The notes under the pieces are model-generated. The model worked only from the letters and a program-made list of their open reading frames with translations. It did not search any database and was not told the origin of the DNA. Shown piece by piece: positions 18,440 through 26,064 of a stretch of DNA of 37,375 nt; positions within the stretch are counted from its first letter, which is position 1, and each line of letters begins with the position of its first letter. This stretch comes from Lachnospiraceae bacterium (GTDB lineage Bacteria > Bacillota > Clostridia > Lachnospirales > Lachnospiraceae), in contig JAGAIZ010000056.1 in the NCBI GenBank assembly GCA_017626325.1, positions 1 to 37,375 of the forward strand. The letters are read 5' to 3'. The translations under genes and the position numbers were made by a program.

Positions 18440-19279
18440 ATGAACAAATTAGAGTTACAGAAAACAGCTAATGAAGTTCGTAAAGGTATCGTGACCGCAG
18501 TGTACAATGCCAAAGCGGGACATCCGGGCGGATCTTTATCCGCAGCCGATATTTTTACCTATCTTTATTTTGAAGAAATGAATATTGACCCGAAGGATCC
18601 TAAGAAAGCGGACAGAGACCGTTTCGTGCTCTCTAAGGGACATACGGCGCCGGGGCTGTATTCTGCGCTGGCTAACAGAGGCTATTTCCCGGTTGAGGAC
18701 CTTAAGACGCTGCGTCACTTAGGCTCTTATCTGCAGGGGCATCCCTGTATGCAGGAGACGCCGGGCGTTGATATGTCCTCCGGTTCTCTCGGACAGGGTA
18801 TCTCTGCGGCGGTAGGTATGGCGCTGGCAGCGAAATTAGACAACAAGGATTACAGAACCTATACGCTTCTTGGCGACGGCGAGATTCAGGAAGGCCAGGT
18901 ATGGGAGGCGGCTATGTTTGCCGGACACCGTAAGCTGGATAATCTGGTAGTCATTGTGGATAACAACGGTTTACAGATCGATGGTAAGATTGACGACGTA
19001 TGTTCTCCTTATCCTATCGATAAAAAGTTTGAAGCGTTCAATTTCCATGTAATTAATATCGACGGCAACGACTTCGATCAGATTGACGCGGCGTTCAAAG
19101 AGGCTAAGGCTACTAAGGGTATGCCTACGGCTATTATTTGTAAGACTGTTAAAGGAAAAGGCGTATCTTATATGGAGAACAATGCAGGCTGGCATGGTAA
19201 AGCTCCTAATGATGATGAGTACGCAACAGCAATGGCAGACCTTGAGAAAATCGATGCGGAATTAGGAGGTGCAAACTAA
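18440..19279 (+). CDS. Transketolase, N-terminal subunit
   Basis: This 279-residue protein corresponds to the thiamine-diphosphate-binding N-terminal half of transketolase. It shows NAKAGHPGGSLSAADI near residue 26, LSKGHTAPGLYSAL near 67, and the diphosphate/Mg site GDGEIQEGQVWEAAMFA near 147 followed by VIVDNNGLQIDG. With the next gene it forms a split transketolase that exchanges two-carbon units between xylulose-5-phosphate and aldose phosphates. That is the natural outlet for AraD product. GGAGG precedes ATG 18440. Its stop and the next gene's start share one base (TAATG). Split transketolases are common in Clostridia and archaea. Confidence 0.94.
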   Translation: MNKLELQKTANEVRKGIVTAVYNAKAGHPGGSLSAADIFTYLYFEEMNIDPKDPKKADRDRFVLSKGHTAPGLYSALANRGYFPVEDLKTLRHLGSYLQGHPCMQETPGVDMSSGSLGQGISAAVGMALAAKLDNKDYRTYTLLGDGEIQEGQVWEAAMFAGHRKLDNLVVIVDNNGLQIDGKIDDVCSPYPIDKKFEAFNFHVINIDGNDFDQIDAAFKEAKATKGMPTAIICKTVKGKGVSYMENNAGWHGKAPNDDEYATAMADLEKIDAELGGAN

Positions 19280-20220
19280 TGGCAGATGTTAAGAAGATCG
19301 CAACAAGAGAAAGCTATGGCAACGCACTTGCTGAATGTGGTGCAGATTTCCCGAATCTGGTCGTATTAGACGCAGACCTTGCGGGCGCTACCAAGACAGG
19401 CGTATTTAAGAAAGCATTCCCCGACCGCCACATTGACTGCGGTATCGCGGAGTGTAATATGACAGGTATCGCGGCAGGACTTGCTACCTGCGGCAAAGTG
19501 CCTTTCATCAGTTCCTTTGCAATGTTTGCGGCAGGACGTAACTTTGAGCAGGTGCGTAACTCCATTGGTTATCCGCACTTGAATGTGAAGATTGGCGCGA
19601 CTCATGCGGGCATCACCGTAGGTGAGGACGGCGCGACCCATCAGTGTAATGAGGACGTGGCTCTTATGAGAACCATTCCCGGCATGACGGTTATTGTTCC
19701 TTCCGATGATGTGGAAGCTAAGGCAGCAGTCAGAGCGGCCATTGAAATGGAAGGTCCTGTTTATTTGCGTTTCGGACGTGCGGCAGTACCGGTAATTAAC
19801 GATACACCGGATTACAAATTCGAGATCGGTAAGGGCGTTCTGTTAAAAGAAGGTACGGACGTAACGATCGTGGCAAGCGGCATCACGGTATCCTCTGCGC
19901 TAGACGCTGCAGAAATGCTTGCGGCGGACGGTATCAGCGCAGAAGTGATCAACATCCACACGATTAAGCCTCTGGACGAGGAGTTAGTGCTTGCTTCCGC
20001 AAAGAAGACGGGTAAGGTTGTGACGGCGGAGGAGCATTCCGTTATCGGCGGTCTTGGCAGCGCTGTGTGCGACTGTCTGTCTGAGAAGCTTCCTACTCCG
20101 GTATTGAAGATCGGTATGCAGGATAGGTTCGGCGAGTCCGGACCGGCTGCGGCGCTGGTTGAGAAATACGGTCTCGACGGCAAGGGTATCTATGAGAAAG
20201 TGAAAGCATTTGTGAAATAA
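19279..20220 (+). CDS. Transketolase, C-terminal subunit
   Basis: This 313-residue protein covers the pyrimidine-binding and C-terminal domains of transketolase. It shows ATRESYGNALAECG at the N-terminus, a DADLAGATKTG stretch, HIDCGIAECNMTGIAAGLA with the catalytic Glu near residue 58, and a C-terminal domain from about residue 190 (VTIVASGITVSSALDAAEML, then TAEEHSVIGGLGSAV). Translation is coupled to the N-terminal subunit through a 1-nt TAATG overlap, with AGGAGG inside the upstream gene's last codons. Both subunits are needed for activity. Inclusion in the ara operon would raise pentose phosphate flux when arabinose is used. No transaldolase gene is in the window. Confidence 0.94.
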   Translation: MADVKKIATRESYGNALAECGADFPNLVVLDADLAGATKTGVFKKAFPDRHIDCGIAECNMTGIAAGLATCGKVPFISSFAMFAAGRNFEQVRNSIGYPHLNVKIGATHAGITVGEDGATHQCNEDVALMRTIPGMTVIVPSDDVEAKAAVRAAIEMEGPVYLRFGRAAVPVINDTPDYKFEIGKGVLLKEGTDVTIVASGITVSSALDAAEMLAADGISAEVINIHTIKPLDEELVLASAKKTGKVVTAEEHSVIGGLGSAVCDCLSEKLPTPVLKIGMQDRFGESGPAAALVEKYGLDGKGIYEKVKAFVK

Positions 20221-20294
20221 TGTTTGTCTGTGCTTCTGTATAGGGGCAGGAACCGCTCTGCTCGCAATTAGGCAGTGGAGTGTATGATTGCATT

Positions 20295-20318
20295 GCGGGA
20301 CAGGATAAGATGTCCCGC
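20295..20318. other. GC-rich hairpin in the gap before rpe
   Basis: GCGGGACA (20295-20302) pairs with TGTCCCGC (20311-20318) around an 8-nt loop. No T-run follows, so it is more likely an RNA processing or stability structure than a terminator. The 190-nt gap (20221-20410) has no other recognisable feature and no clear promoter. Confidence 0.5.
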
Positions 20319-20410
20319 GGCATGAGCGGGGAATGCCTGCGGAAGCCTGCCTGCCGGATGCAGGAAAGGATACAGCATTTAAGAGCAGATTACAGAGAAA
20401 GGCATGAAAG

Positions 20411-21070
20411 ATGTCTGAAAGAAAAAATATTTTATCGCCTTCCATTCTGGCGGCCGATTTTGCCGTGTTGGGAGAGCAGATCAGAGAAGCGGACGCAGCC
20501 GGAGCGGAATATATCCATATTGATGTGATGGACGGTGTGTTCGTGCCTTCCATTTCCTTCGGAATGCCGGTCATTGAGACCATCAGGAAGGTGACGAAAA
20601 GAGTGTTCGATGTGCATCTTATGATTGTGGAGCCGGAGCGGTACGTGAAGGAATTTGCAGCCTGTGGGGCCGACAGCATTACGTTTCATCTGGAAGCTAC
20701 AGAGGACGCCGACGAAATCATCGACCAGATTCACAGCCTGGGCTGTAAGGCAGGGATGTCCATTAAGCCGAAGACTCCTGTGGAAGCTGCGGAGAAATAT
20801 CTGAGCAAGCTGGATATGCTTCTGGTGATGACGGTAGAGCCGGGATTCGGCGGACAGAAATACATACCCGAATCTACAGAGCGTATCAGGAAACTCAGAC
20901 ATATGGCGGACGAACAGGGGCTGGATCTTAACATACAGGTGGACGGCGGCATCACGAGGGACAATGTCGGTATGGTGCTGGAAGCCGGAGCTAATGTCAT
21001 TGTGGCGGGATCCGCAGTTTTCAAAGGCAATATAACAGAGAATGTGAAAGCAATCATGGCGCAGTTTTAG
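20411..21070 (+). CDS. rpe: Ribulose-phosphate 3-epimerase
   Basis: This is a cytoplasmic TIM-barrel enzyme of 219 residues, the normal length, interconverting D-ribulose-5-phosphate and D-xylulose-5-phosphate. Motifs are SPSILAADFAVLGEQI (about 8-23), IHIDVMDGVFVPSISFG (about 36-52) with catalytic and metal Asp/His residues, MTVEPGFGGQKY (about 139-150) and QVDGGITRDN (about 175-184). It links AraD product to the oxidative branch and to ribose phosphate. It probably ends the ara operon, although the 190-nt gap to the transketolase leaves room for separate expression. GAGAAAGG lies about 7 nt before ATG 20411. A terminator overlaps its stop codon. Confidence 0.96.
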   Translation: MSERKNILSPSILAADFAVLGEQIREADAAGAEYIHIDVMDGVFVPSISFGMPVIETIRKVTKRVFDVHLMIVEPERYVKEFAACGADSITFHLEATEDADEIIDQIHSLGCKAGMSIKPKTPVEAAEKYLSKLDMLLVMTVEPGFGGQKYIPESTERIRKLRHMADEQGLDLNIQVDGGITRDNVGMVLEAGANVIVAGSAVFKGNITENVKAIMAQF

Positions 21071-21085
21071 ACTGCGCCGTATTTT
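21058..21085 (+). terminator. Terminator overlapping the rpe stop codon
   Basis: GGCGCAGT (21058-21065), the last rpe codons, pairs with ACTGCGCC (21071-21078) around a loop TTTAG that contains the stop codon. GTATTTT follows. It ends the arabinose operon. Confidence 0.8.
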
Positions 21086-21089
21086 GTTG

Positions 21090-21118
21090 TTGACAAACCG
21101 ACTCATATATTGTATGAT
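21090..21118 (+). promoter_or_regulatory. Strong sigma-A promoter for the Rpn-family gene
   Basis: TTGACA (21090-21095), 17 nt and TATGAT (21113-21118) form a near-consensus promoter about 215 nt before the coding start. The roughly 200-nt leader contains an ATGTGC/GCACAT hairpin (about 21144-21160), a possible attenuator at 21161-21187, and TTCTGAAGATCAGAA (about 21293-21307). Confidence 0.7.
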
Positions 21119-21160
21119 AAAGCAATCAAAGAAAATCTTAATTATGTGCAGTTCGCACAT

Positions 21161-21187
21161 TCAGACAGTTTCTGTCAGATTTTTCTT
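21161..21187 (+). terminator. Possible attenuator hairpin in the Rpn leader
   Basis: GACAG (21164-21168) pairs with CTGTC (21172-21176) around TTT. Two more pairs form beyond an A-A mismatch, and TTTTTCTT follows directly. Its position about 40 nt after the likely start of transcription suggests premature termination. The stem is short, so the call is tentative. Confidence 0.4.
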
Positions 21188-21332
21188 ACATTCAAATGAA
21201 TATGGCAGGGACTGGGGGATGGCGAGAGCATGCTGCCGGATGAATGCTTTGCAGACGCGAGGGTGCAATGCGCCGGATGGCATCGGTTTATTCTTCTGAA
21301 GATCAGAATCCTGCCGGACAAGGGAGGTTTTT

Positions 21333-22271
21333 ATGAAGAAGGACAAACGAAAGAAACAGTTACGCCGCCAGCGTGCCGGAAAGGTTAACAGACAGGTGAA
21401 GGACGTGCTCTTCCGTTTTCTCTTTGAGAAGGACAGAGAGGCGCTTCTGCAGCTTTATAACGCGTTGAACGGTACGGACTATCAGGATGCTTCTAAGCTG
21501 GAAGTGGTAACGATAGAGAGCGCGGTCTATATTGTCATGAAGAATGACCTGGCTTTTGTTCTTACGGGAACAATTAATCTGTATGAACACCAGAGCACAT
21601 GGAATCCCAATATGCCGGTTCGTTTCTTTATCTATCTGGCTAAGGAATACCAGAAGCTGCTGGAGGAAGCGGAGCAGAGTATTTACGGTACGAGTCAGAT
21701 CGCATTGCCGGCGCCTCAGTGTATTGTCTTTTACAATGGTACAAGGGATATACCGGAGGAACAGGTGCTGCGGTTGTCGGACGCCTTTGAGAATAAGCAG
21801 GCGGAAGCGGATGTGGAACTGAAAGTCCGGGTGCTGAATATCAATTACGGCTATAACCGGGAGCTGTTGTCGAAATGCCGGGCACTGAGAGAATATGCGG
21901 AATTTGTGGAGATATCCAGACAGTACTCCGCAAAAGAAATGGATATGAAGGAAGCCATGGGAGAAGCGGTTCAGTACTGTATAGAGCATGATATTCTGGC
22001 TGATTTTCTGCGAAAATACAGAGCGGAGGTGTTGGGAATGCTGTTGGAAAAATTCGATAAGAAAAAGTATGTGCGGACGTTGAAAAGAGAGGCCAGTGAG
22101 GAGGAAAGGGCACGTCTGAACCGTCTCACGCAGATTCTGATAGATCAAAACCGCGTGGACGACTTGAGACGTGCCGCAGAAGACATCGGTTTTCAGGAGC
22201 AGCTCCTTCAGGAACTGCATTTGGGCCTCAGCCCGGAAGATGACAAGGAATGGCTGGATTTTATAGGCTGA
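21333..22271 (+). CDS. Rpn family recombination-promoting nuclease / putative transposase
   Basis: This 312-residue protein is of the PD-(D/E)XK nuclease family known as Rpn/YhgA-like. The N-terminus is very basic. The typical opening, VKDVLFRFLFEKDREALLQLYNAL (residues 22-45), is followed by the nuclease core: Asp72 in KNDLAFVL and the Glu85-x-Gln87 motif in NLYEHQSTWNPNMP. A family-typical MPVRFFIYLAKEY and CIVFYNGT come next. The C-terminal third is charged and helical. E. coli RpnA proteins are Ca2+-stimulated nucleases that promote RecA-independent recombination; whether this copy is active is unknown. AGGGAGG precedes ATG 21333. It stands alone behind its own promoter, and a 24-bp tandem repeat begins just after its stop codon. 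Confidence 0.85.
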   Translation: MKKDKRKKQLRRQRAGKVNRQVKDVLFRFLFEKDREALLQLYNALNGTDYQDASKLEVVTIESAVYIVMKNDLAFVLTGTINLYEHQSTWNPNMPVRFFIYLAKEYQKLLEEAEQSIYGTSQIALPAPQCIVFYNGTRDIPEEQVLRLSDAFENKQAEADVELKVRVLNINYGYNRELLSKCRALREYAEFVEISRQYSAKEMDMKEAMGEAVQYCIEHDILADFLRKYRAEVLGMLLEKFDKKKYVRTLKREASEEERARLNRLTQILIDQNRVDDLRRAAEDIGFQEQLLQELHLGLSPEDDKEWLDFIG

Positions 22272-22277
22272 CAAGCA

Positions 22278-22382
22278 AATACGCCGCCGGGTGCGCAAGG
22301 GAATAGCACAAGAGAATACGCCGCTGGGGTGCACGGGAATACGCCGCCGAATGCGCAGGGGAACACGCCGCCGGGTGCGTAC
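22278..22382. repeat. 24-bp GC-rich tandem repeat between convergent genes
   Basis: Five degenerate units start at 22278, 22302, 22315, 22338 and 22362. The unit begins AATACGCCGCCGGGTGCGCA and ends AGGG. The second unit is cut to 13 bp and the third to 23 bp. The array begins 7 nt after the Rpn stop codon and ends 16 nt before the last codon of the convergent MATE gene. Read in one frame it encodes NTPPGAQG-type repeats, but no ribosome binding site supports translation. Confidence 0.85.
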
Positions 22383-22397
22383 ATAGAGCGCCAGCCG

Positions 22398-23807
22398 CTA
22401 GGAAACGATATTCTGAAGCCATACGCCTTTCTTCACCAGGATAAAGCCGATGATACATTTCACCCAGTCGCCGATCTGCACGAACGCGTAGACGGCGATG
22501 ACAGGAAGCGCCGTAAAGCGGCTTAGGACGAACGCGATCGGCACGCTGACGCACCAGATAAACACGCTGTCAAATAAGAAAGTGACGATCGTCTTGCCGC
22601 CGGAGCGCAGCGTGAAGTAAGACGCGTGCAGGAATGCGTTCTGGGGCATGAATACAGCGGTCAGCATGATAAAATATTTCGCCAGCTCCCGGGCGTCGTC
22701 GTTGGTGTTATACAGCATCGGGAAGAGGGGCGACAATATAAGCATGAGAGCCGCCACGCAGGAAGAGCAGAACACGGAGAAAGCGATCATCTTATTGTCG
22801 GTGTCCCGCGCTTCTGTCATCCTGCCGGCGCCCAATAGCTGACCGACGATAATCGCGACCGAATCACCCAGGGCAATAAATACAATGTTAAATACATTGT
22901 TAATCGTATTGGAGATATTCTGCGCCGCGACGACATTTAAACCGCGTACGGAATAGCACTGTGCGAGGATAGCCATACCTGCGGCCCACAACGTCTCGTT
23001 GAACAGCAGCGGAGCTCCCTTGATCAGAATCTTTTTCGTCAGGCTTGCCGGTACCTTTAAGGATGAGTAGAGACCTGTTACGAAGGGATTAGCCTCCTTG
23101 TGCCTGTGGGTATGAATCAGTACGATAGAAGCCTCCGTATAGCGGGAGACCACGGTGGCGATAGCCGCACCCTGCACGCCCAGCGCGGGGGAGCCTAATT
23201 TGCCGTATATTAATATGTAGTTCAGGATCAGATTGACGAAGACGGCGGCTATGCCTGCTTTCATGGGCAGGATCGTCTGACCGCATTCGCGCAGGGTGCT
23301 GGAATACACTTGTACCATCATGAAGGGCGGTAAACCAAGCAGCATGATCCGGAGATATTGTTTTCCATAATATAAAGTAGAAACAGCGCTTTCGGCGGTT
23401 CCCTCACCCTGCAGGTACAGCGCGATCAGGTCGCTGCCCGTGATAACGAAAAGAATCACGGTTATCAGAGTGATGACGGATACCATCCAGAACTTAAACC
23501 GCACGGTCTGGCGGATACCTTCCACGTTCTTCTGTCCGAAATACTGCGCAGTGAAGATACCTGCACCTGAAACACCGCCGAACAGGCAGAGGTTATAGAC
23601 AAAAATAAGCTGATTGACGATAGCCACGCCGGACATCTGCTCCGTGCCGATTTGTCCGATCATGATATTGTCCAGAAGTCCTACGAAATTCGTAATGCCG
23701 TTTTGAATCATAATAGGAACCGCGATTGCGAGTACCATCTTATAGAAAGCCCGGTTTCCTACGAATTTACGGATGAAATTTGGTTTGCCTGTGCGTACTG
23801 TTTCCAT
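22398..23807 (-). CDS. MATE family multidrug/toxin efflux transporter
   Basis: This integral membrane exporter of about 469 residues is built of two six-helix halves, about 12 hydrophobic segments in all. The MATE-typical LAIAVPIMIQNGITNFVGLLDN is near residue 25, and a matching second-half stretch, KILIKGAPLLFNETLWAAGM, follows mid-protein. Such proteins expel cationic drugs or metabolites using Na+ or H+ gradients; the substrate cannot be read here. The start at 23807 follows GAGAGG on the minus strand. The frame remains open for 47 more codons to 23948, but that extension is hydrophilic, AT-rich and crosses a perfect palindrome, so I exclude it. It converges with the Rpn gene. Confidence 0.9.
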   Translation of the reverse strand: METVRTGKPNFIRKFVGNRAFYKMVLAIAVPIMIQNGITNFVGLLDNIMIGQIGTEQMSGVAIVNQLIFVYNLCLFGGVSGAGIFTAQYFGQKNVEGIRQTVRFKFWMVSVITLITVILFVITGSDLIALYLQGEGTAESAVSTLYYGKQYLRIMLLGLPPFMMVQVYSSTLRECGQTILPMKAGIAAVFVNLILNYILIYGKLGSPALGVQGAAIATVVSRYTEASIVLIHTHRHKEANPFVTGLYSSLKVPASLTKKILIKGAPLLFNETLWAAGMAILAQCYSVRGLNVVAAQNISNTINNVFNIVFIALGDSVAIIVGQLLGAGRMTEARDTDNKMIAFSVFCSSCVAALMLILSPLFPMLYNTNDDARELAKYFIMLTAVFMPQNAFLHASYFTLRSGGKTIVTFLFDSVFIWCVSVPIAFVLSRFTALPVIAVYAFVQIGDWVKCIIGFILVKKGVWLQNIVS

Positions 23808-23844
23808 GAGCTGCCTCTCGATTTGTTGTTCCGCTTCCTTAAAT

Positions 23845-23859
23845 ACAACGATTCGTTGT
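23845..23859. promoter_or_regulatory. 15-bp palindrome upstream of the MATE gene, candidate operator
   Basis: ACAACGATTCGTTGT has perfect 7-bp arms around one base, 38 nt upstream of the MATE start. It may bind a dimeric repressor controlling the exporter. The related word CAACGATTCG recurs in the gap near 26783, between the XRE and ABC-F genes. The rest of the 23808-24077 region is AT-rich with no gene that I can support. Confidence 0.45.
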
Positions 23860-24077
23860 GAAGAGCGGGAAGTATTCTGGGTATTACATAAAATATGTGA
23901 ATACAGTATATAGATTTTGCGTACAATATGCGTGAGTTTGATAGACATTCTACACTATCTGAAGAGGATATGCAACGTATTTTACATCCGCTCGTCGATA
24001 CCCACTTGTCGATTCCGTTTGAAGGGGATAACTACACAAACAGTTTAATTTTTTGTGCAATTGGATACAATTTGTGC

Positions 24078-24147
24078 TTGATATTCTACGGATAATAAAA
24101 TAGTATGGATGTAGAGATATTATAATTTTACTACCCACGTAGGTAGT
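24078..24147 (+). promoter_or_regulatory. blaI-type promoter and autoregulatory operator
   Basis: TTGATA (24078-24083) and TAGTAT (24101-24106) are 17 nt apart. Downstream lies ACTACCCACGTAGGTAGT (24130-24147), an 18-bp palindrome with one mismatched pair. It resembles the BlaI/MecI operator, whose core is TACTACATATGTAGTA as I recall. An overlapping TATAAT (24121-24126) could be an alternative -10 immediately before the operator. Either way BlaI binding would repress its own operon. Confidence 0.65.
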
Positions 24148-24171
24148 TGTAGAAAATATTGGAGGTCTATT

Positions 24172-24552
24172 ATGACACATGAAAAATTAACCGATTGTGA
24201 ACAGTTGGTAATGAAAGTAGTATGGGATGCGGAAGACGAGCTGAGTCTTATGGAAATCATGGAGAGAGTAAATGATAAGTATCATAAGGACTGGAAGCCG
24301 CAGACAGTATCTACTTTTCTGGCACGTCTTGTCAGAAAGGAATACCTGAGACATTACCGGCAGGGACGCGTATTCTTCTATCAGATACTGGTTCCGTTAG
24401 AGGAATACAAAGGACAGCTTACCAGTGATTACGTGAATTTCTGGAATCACGACAATGCAGACGAATTCTTATGCGCATTATCTAATGAGAGACCGTTACG
24501 ACAAGATGAAATCGAAAGGATTAACAAATTGATTAATGGACTGGATAAGTAA
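24172..24552 (+). CDS. BlaI/MecI/CopY family transcriptional repressor
   Basis: This 126-residue winged-helix repressor is the usual length for the Penicillinase_R family. It shows LTDCEQLVMKVVWDAEDELSL at the N-terminus, a recognition region DWKPQTVSTFLARLVRKEYL (about 42-61), the wing HYRQGRVFFYQILVPLEEYK, and a C-terminal dimerisation helix. The BlaI cleavage site is not identifiable with confidence. GGAGG precedes ATG 24172. The gene overlaps the M56 protease gene by 17 nt, which is the classic repressor-sensor pairing in which the protease ends repression after sensing a signal. An 18-bp palindrome upstream is the probable operator. Confidence 0.92.
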   Translation: MTHEKLTDCEQLVMKVVWDAEDELSLMEIMERVNDKYHKDWKPQTVSTFLARLVRKEYLRHYRQGRVFFYQILVPLEEYKGQLTSDYVNFWNHDNADEFLCALSNERPLRQDEIERINKLINGLDK

Positions 24553-25936
24553 TTTGTTTATTGCGCTGCTGTTTACGGATATCGCGGGAACGTTGTTTTT
24601 TCTGGTCAGCTTAGTACTCAGTAAGATAATGTTCAGAAGCGATGCGGAGACTCTTCGCTTTCTGGTGATAGCGACGCTGTGCGCCTATACGATACCGTTC
24701 GTATATATTGTACTGTATGCGAACGAGCGCATTGCGGTCGCGTCTGATGTAAGGAGTAACGTGAATCTGTTTTACAATACGCCAGCCACGATAGGGCTGT
24801 TTACTAAGCTGGGTATTATCTGGATTATAGTATTCTGTATCCTGCTGGCCTATCGGCTGTACCGCCGTTCTCGCTGGAGCTTCATATGCAGAGGCAATAT
24901 TCCCGAAGAAGATGAGATGATAGCGGAGCGCTTTAAGATCATCTGTGCGAGGCTTGGCGTTAAGGATAAGGTATCGCTGTACCGGAACGATTCCATAGAT
25001 GTTGCCTGCATGACTTATTACCACGGACCGGCAGTCATCCTGCCGTTTGTGAAGTACAGCCGGGAAGAAGCGGATGTTATCTTCTATCATGAATTATGTC
25101 ATTATCTGGAGAAAGATATATTCCTCAAGACCTGGGCCATTATGGTGACATTGGTTCATGCTTTCAATCCGGCGGTACATATTCTGTTGAAGAAGATGGA
25201 TTTGATCTGTGAGGAATGCTGTGACAGGATGGCCTGCGAGGAAGGACGTCATGAGTTCACTGTCAGAGAATATTTTCAAATAATTTTTGATCAGTTATTA
25301 ACAGAAAGTAAAAGAGATCGGTATCAGCTTTTGGCGCTTGTTGATACCAGATCAAACTACGAAAGGAGAGTAATTTTTATGGAAAGATATATAAAACATG
25401 GATGTATGAAGAAGGGTGTGGCGCTGGTATTAGCCGCCTGCTTCCTGTTAGGCAGCAGCATGACTTCTCTGGCGGCAGGCGATAAGCTGACAGACGTTTA
25501 TCAGGAAATCGCGGAGGAGACGAGCGAGAGAACGTCCGAAATGGAGATGGATGCTGTCGATCGGCAGGCAGTGGAGGAGCTTTGCAGAGCTTATGACCTG
25601 GATCCTGCCAAGGTGGTTATGATGGGAGACGACAGCATAGATACTTATGCGACGAGTTATGATGTGGTGTGGGATGTTCCGGCGGACACGACCTATATGA
25701 CTGCGGGATTCAGAGAGTCTGTGGGAGATACAGTAGCTATTGCGGTTGGCGCGGATCCGGATGATATTACTTATCAGACGGGGCTTAAGGACCCAAAGCA
25801 GATCATGCGCTACGTGGAAGGAGAAGGGGCAATTGGACATACTTTTGAAATCGACATAGCGGGAAGATACTATTTCTTCGTGACCAATCTGAGTGAAACC
25901 GAGGAGCTTTACATAGAGGCGACTGTAATTAAATAA
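24536..25936 (+). CDS. M56 family (BlaR1-like) membrane metalloprotease with non-penicillin-binding sensor domain
   Basis: This is a 466-residue integral membrane protein. Three TM segments (about 4-30, 40-62, 88-108) precede a cytoplasmic zinc-protease domain with HELCH at residues 185-189 and EECCDRMACE (about 226-235) supplying the further Glu ligand. A fourth TM (about 294-313) follows. The external C-terminal domain of about 150 residues has none of the serine beta-lactamase-like motifs (STYK, SxN, KTG) of true BlaR1, so beta-lactams are an unlikely signal. By analogy an external signal activates proteolysis of the partner BlaI-type repressor. The C-terminal domain is acidic, with a probable beta-rich end, and I do not recognise it. 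It starts inside the repressor gene (17-nt overlap). Confidence 0.85.
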   Translation: MDWISNLFIALLFTDIAGTLFFLVSLVLSKIMFRSDAETLRFLVIATLCAYTIPFVYIVLYANERIAVASDVRSNVNLFYNTPATIGLFTKLGIIWIIVFCILLAYRLYRRSRWSFICRGNIPEEDEMIAERFKIICARLGVKDKVSLYRNDSIDVACMTYYHGPAVILPFVKYSREEADVIFYHELCHYLEKDIFLKTWAIMVTLVHAFNPAVHILLKKMDLICEECCDRMACEEGRHEFTVREYFQIIFDQLLTESKRDRYQLLALVDTRSNYERRVIFMERYIKHGCMKKGVALVLAACFLLGSSMTSLAAGDKLTDVYQEIAEETSERTSEMEMDAVDRQAVEELCRAYDLDPAKVVMMGDDSIDTYATSYDVVWDVPADTTYMTAGFRESVGDTVAIAVGADPDDITYQTGLKDPKQIMRYVEGEGAIGHTFEIDIAGRYYFFVTNLSETEELYIEATVIK

Positions 25937-25951
25937 GGATTATCAGAGTAA

Positions 25952-26064
25952 AGAAACAGTCCCGGAAAAGAAATCGTCTCAAGCAGAGAGACAGTTTCGG
26001 AAAAGGGACAGTCTCAAACAGAGATACAGTCTCGGAAAAGGGACAGTTTCAAATAAAGAGACAG
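25952..26064. repeat. 35-bp tandem repeat downstream of the M56 protease gene
   Basis: Units start at 25952, 25987, 26022 and (partial) 26057, an exact 35-bp period. Each contains ACAGT(T/C)(T/C)CGGAAAAG followed by CGTCTC or ACAGT(T/C)TC. Within a unit GAGAC and GTCTC words oppose each other and could form a small hairpin. The array begins 15 nt after the stop codon. No spacers separate the units, so it is not a CRISPR array. Confidence 0.85.

Noticed and set aside
21360-22334. Minus-strand open frame (324 codons) opposite the Rpn gene
   Set aside because: Antisense shadow; the plus-strand frame carries the nuclease motifs and a good start.
22329-22526. 65-codon open frame over the 24-bp repeats with NTPP-type peptide
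   Set aside because: No ribosome binding site, and it runs antisense into the MATE gene.
23808-23948. 47-codon N-terminal extension of the MATE protein
   Set aside because: The extension is hydrophilic, AT-rich and crosses a perfect palindrome; the internal ATG at 23807 has a good ribosome binding site and gives the normal family length.
24536-25936. True beta-lactam sensor BlaR1 and resistance operon
   Set aside because: The external domain lacks STYK, SxN and KTG motifs, and no beta-lactamase or PBP gene is adjacent.
25952-26064. CRISPR-like array
   Set aside because: The units are directly adjacent with a 35-bp period and no unique spacers, and no cas genes are nearby.
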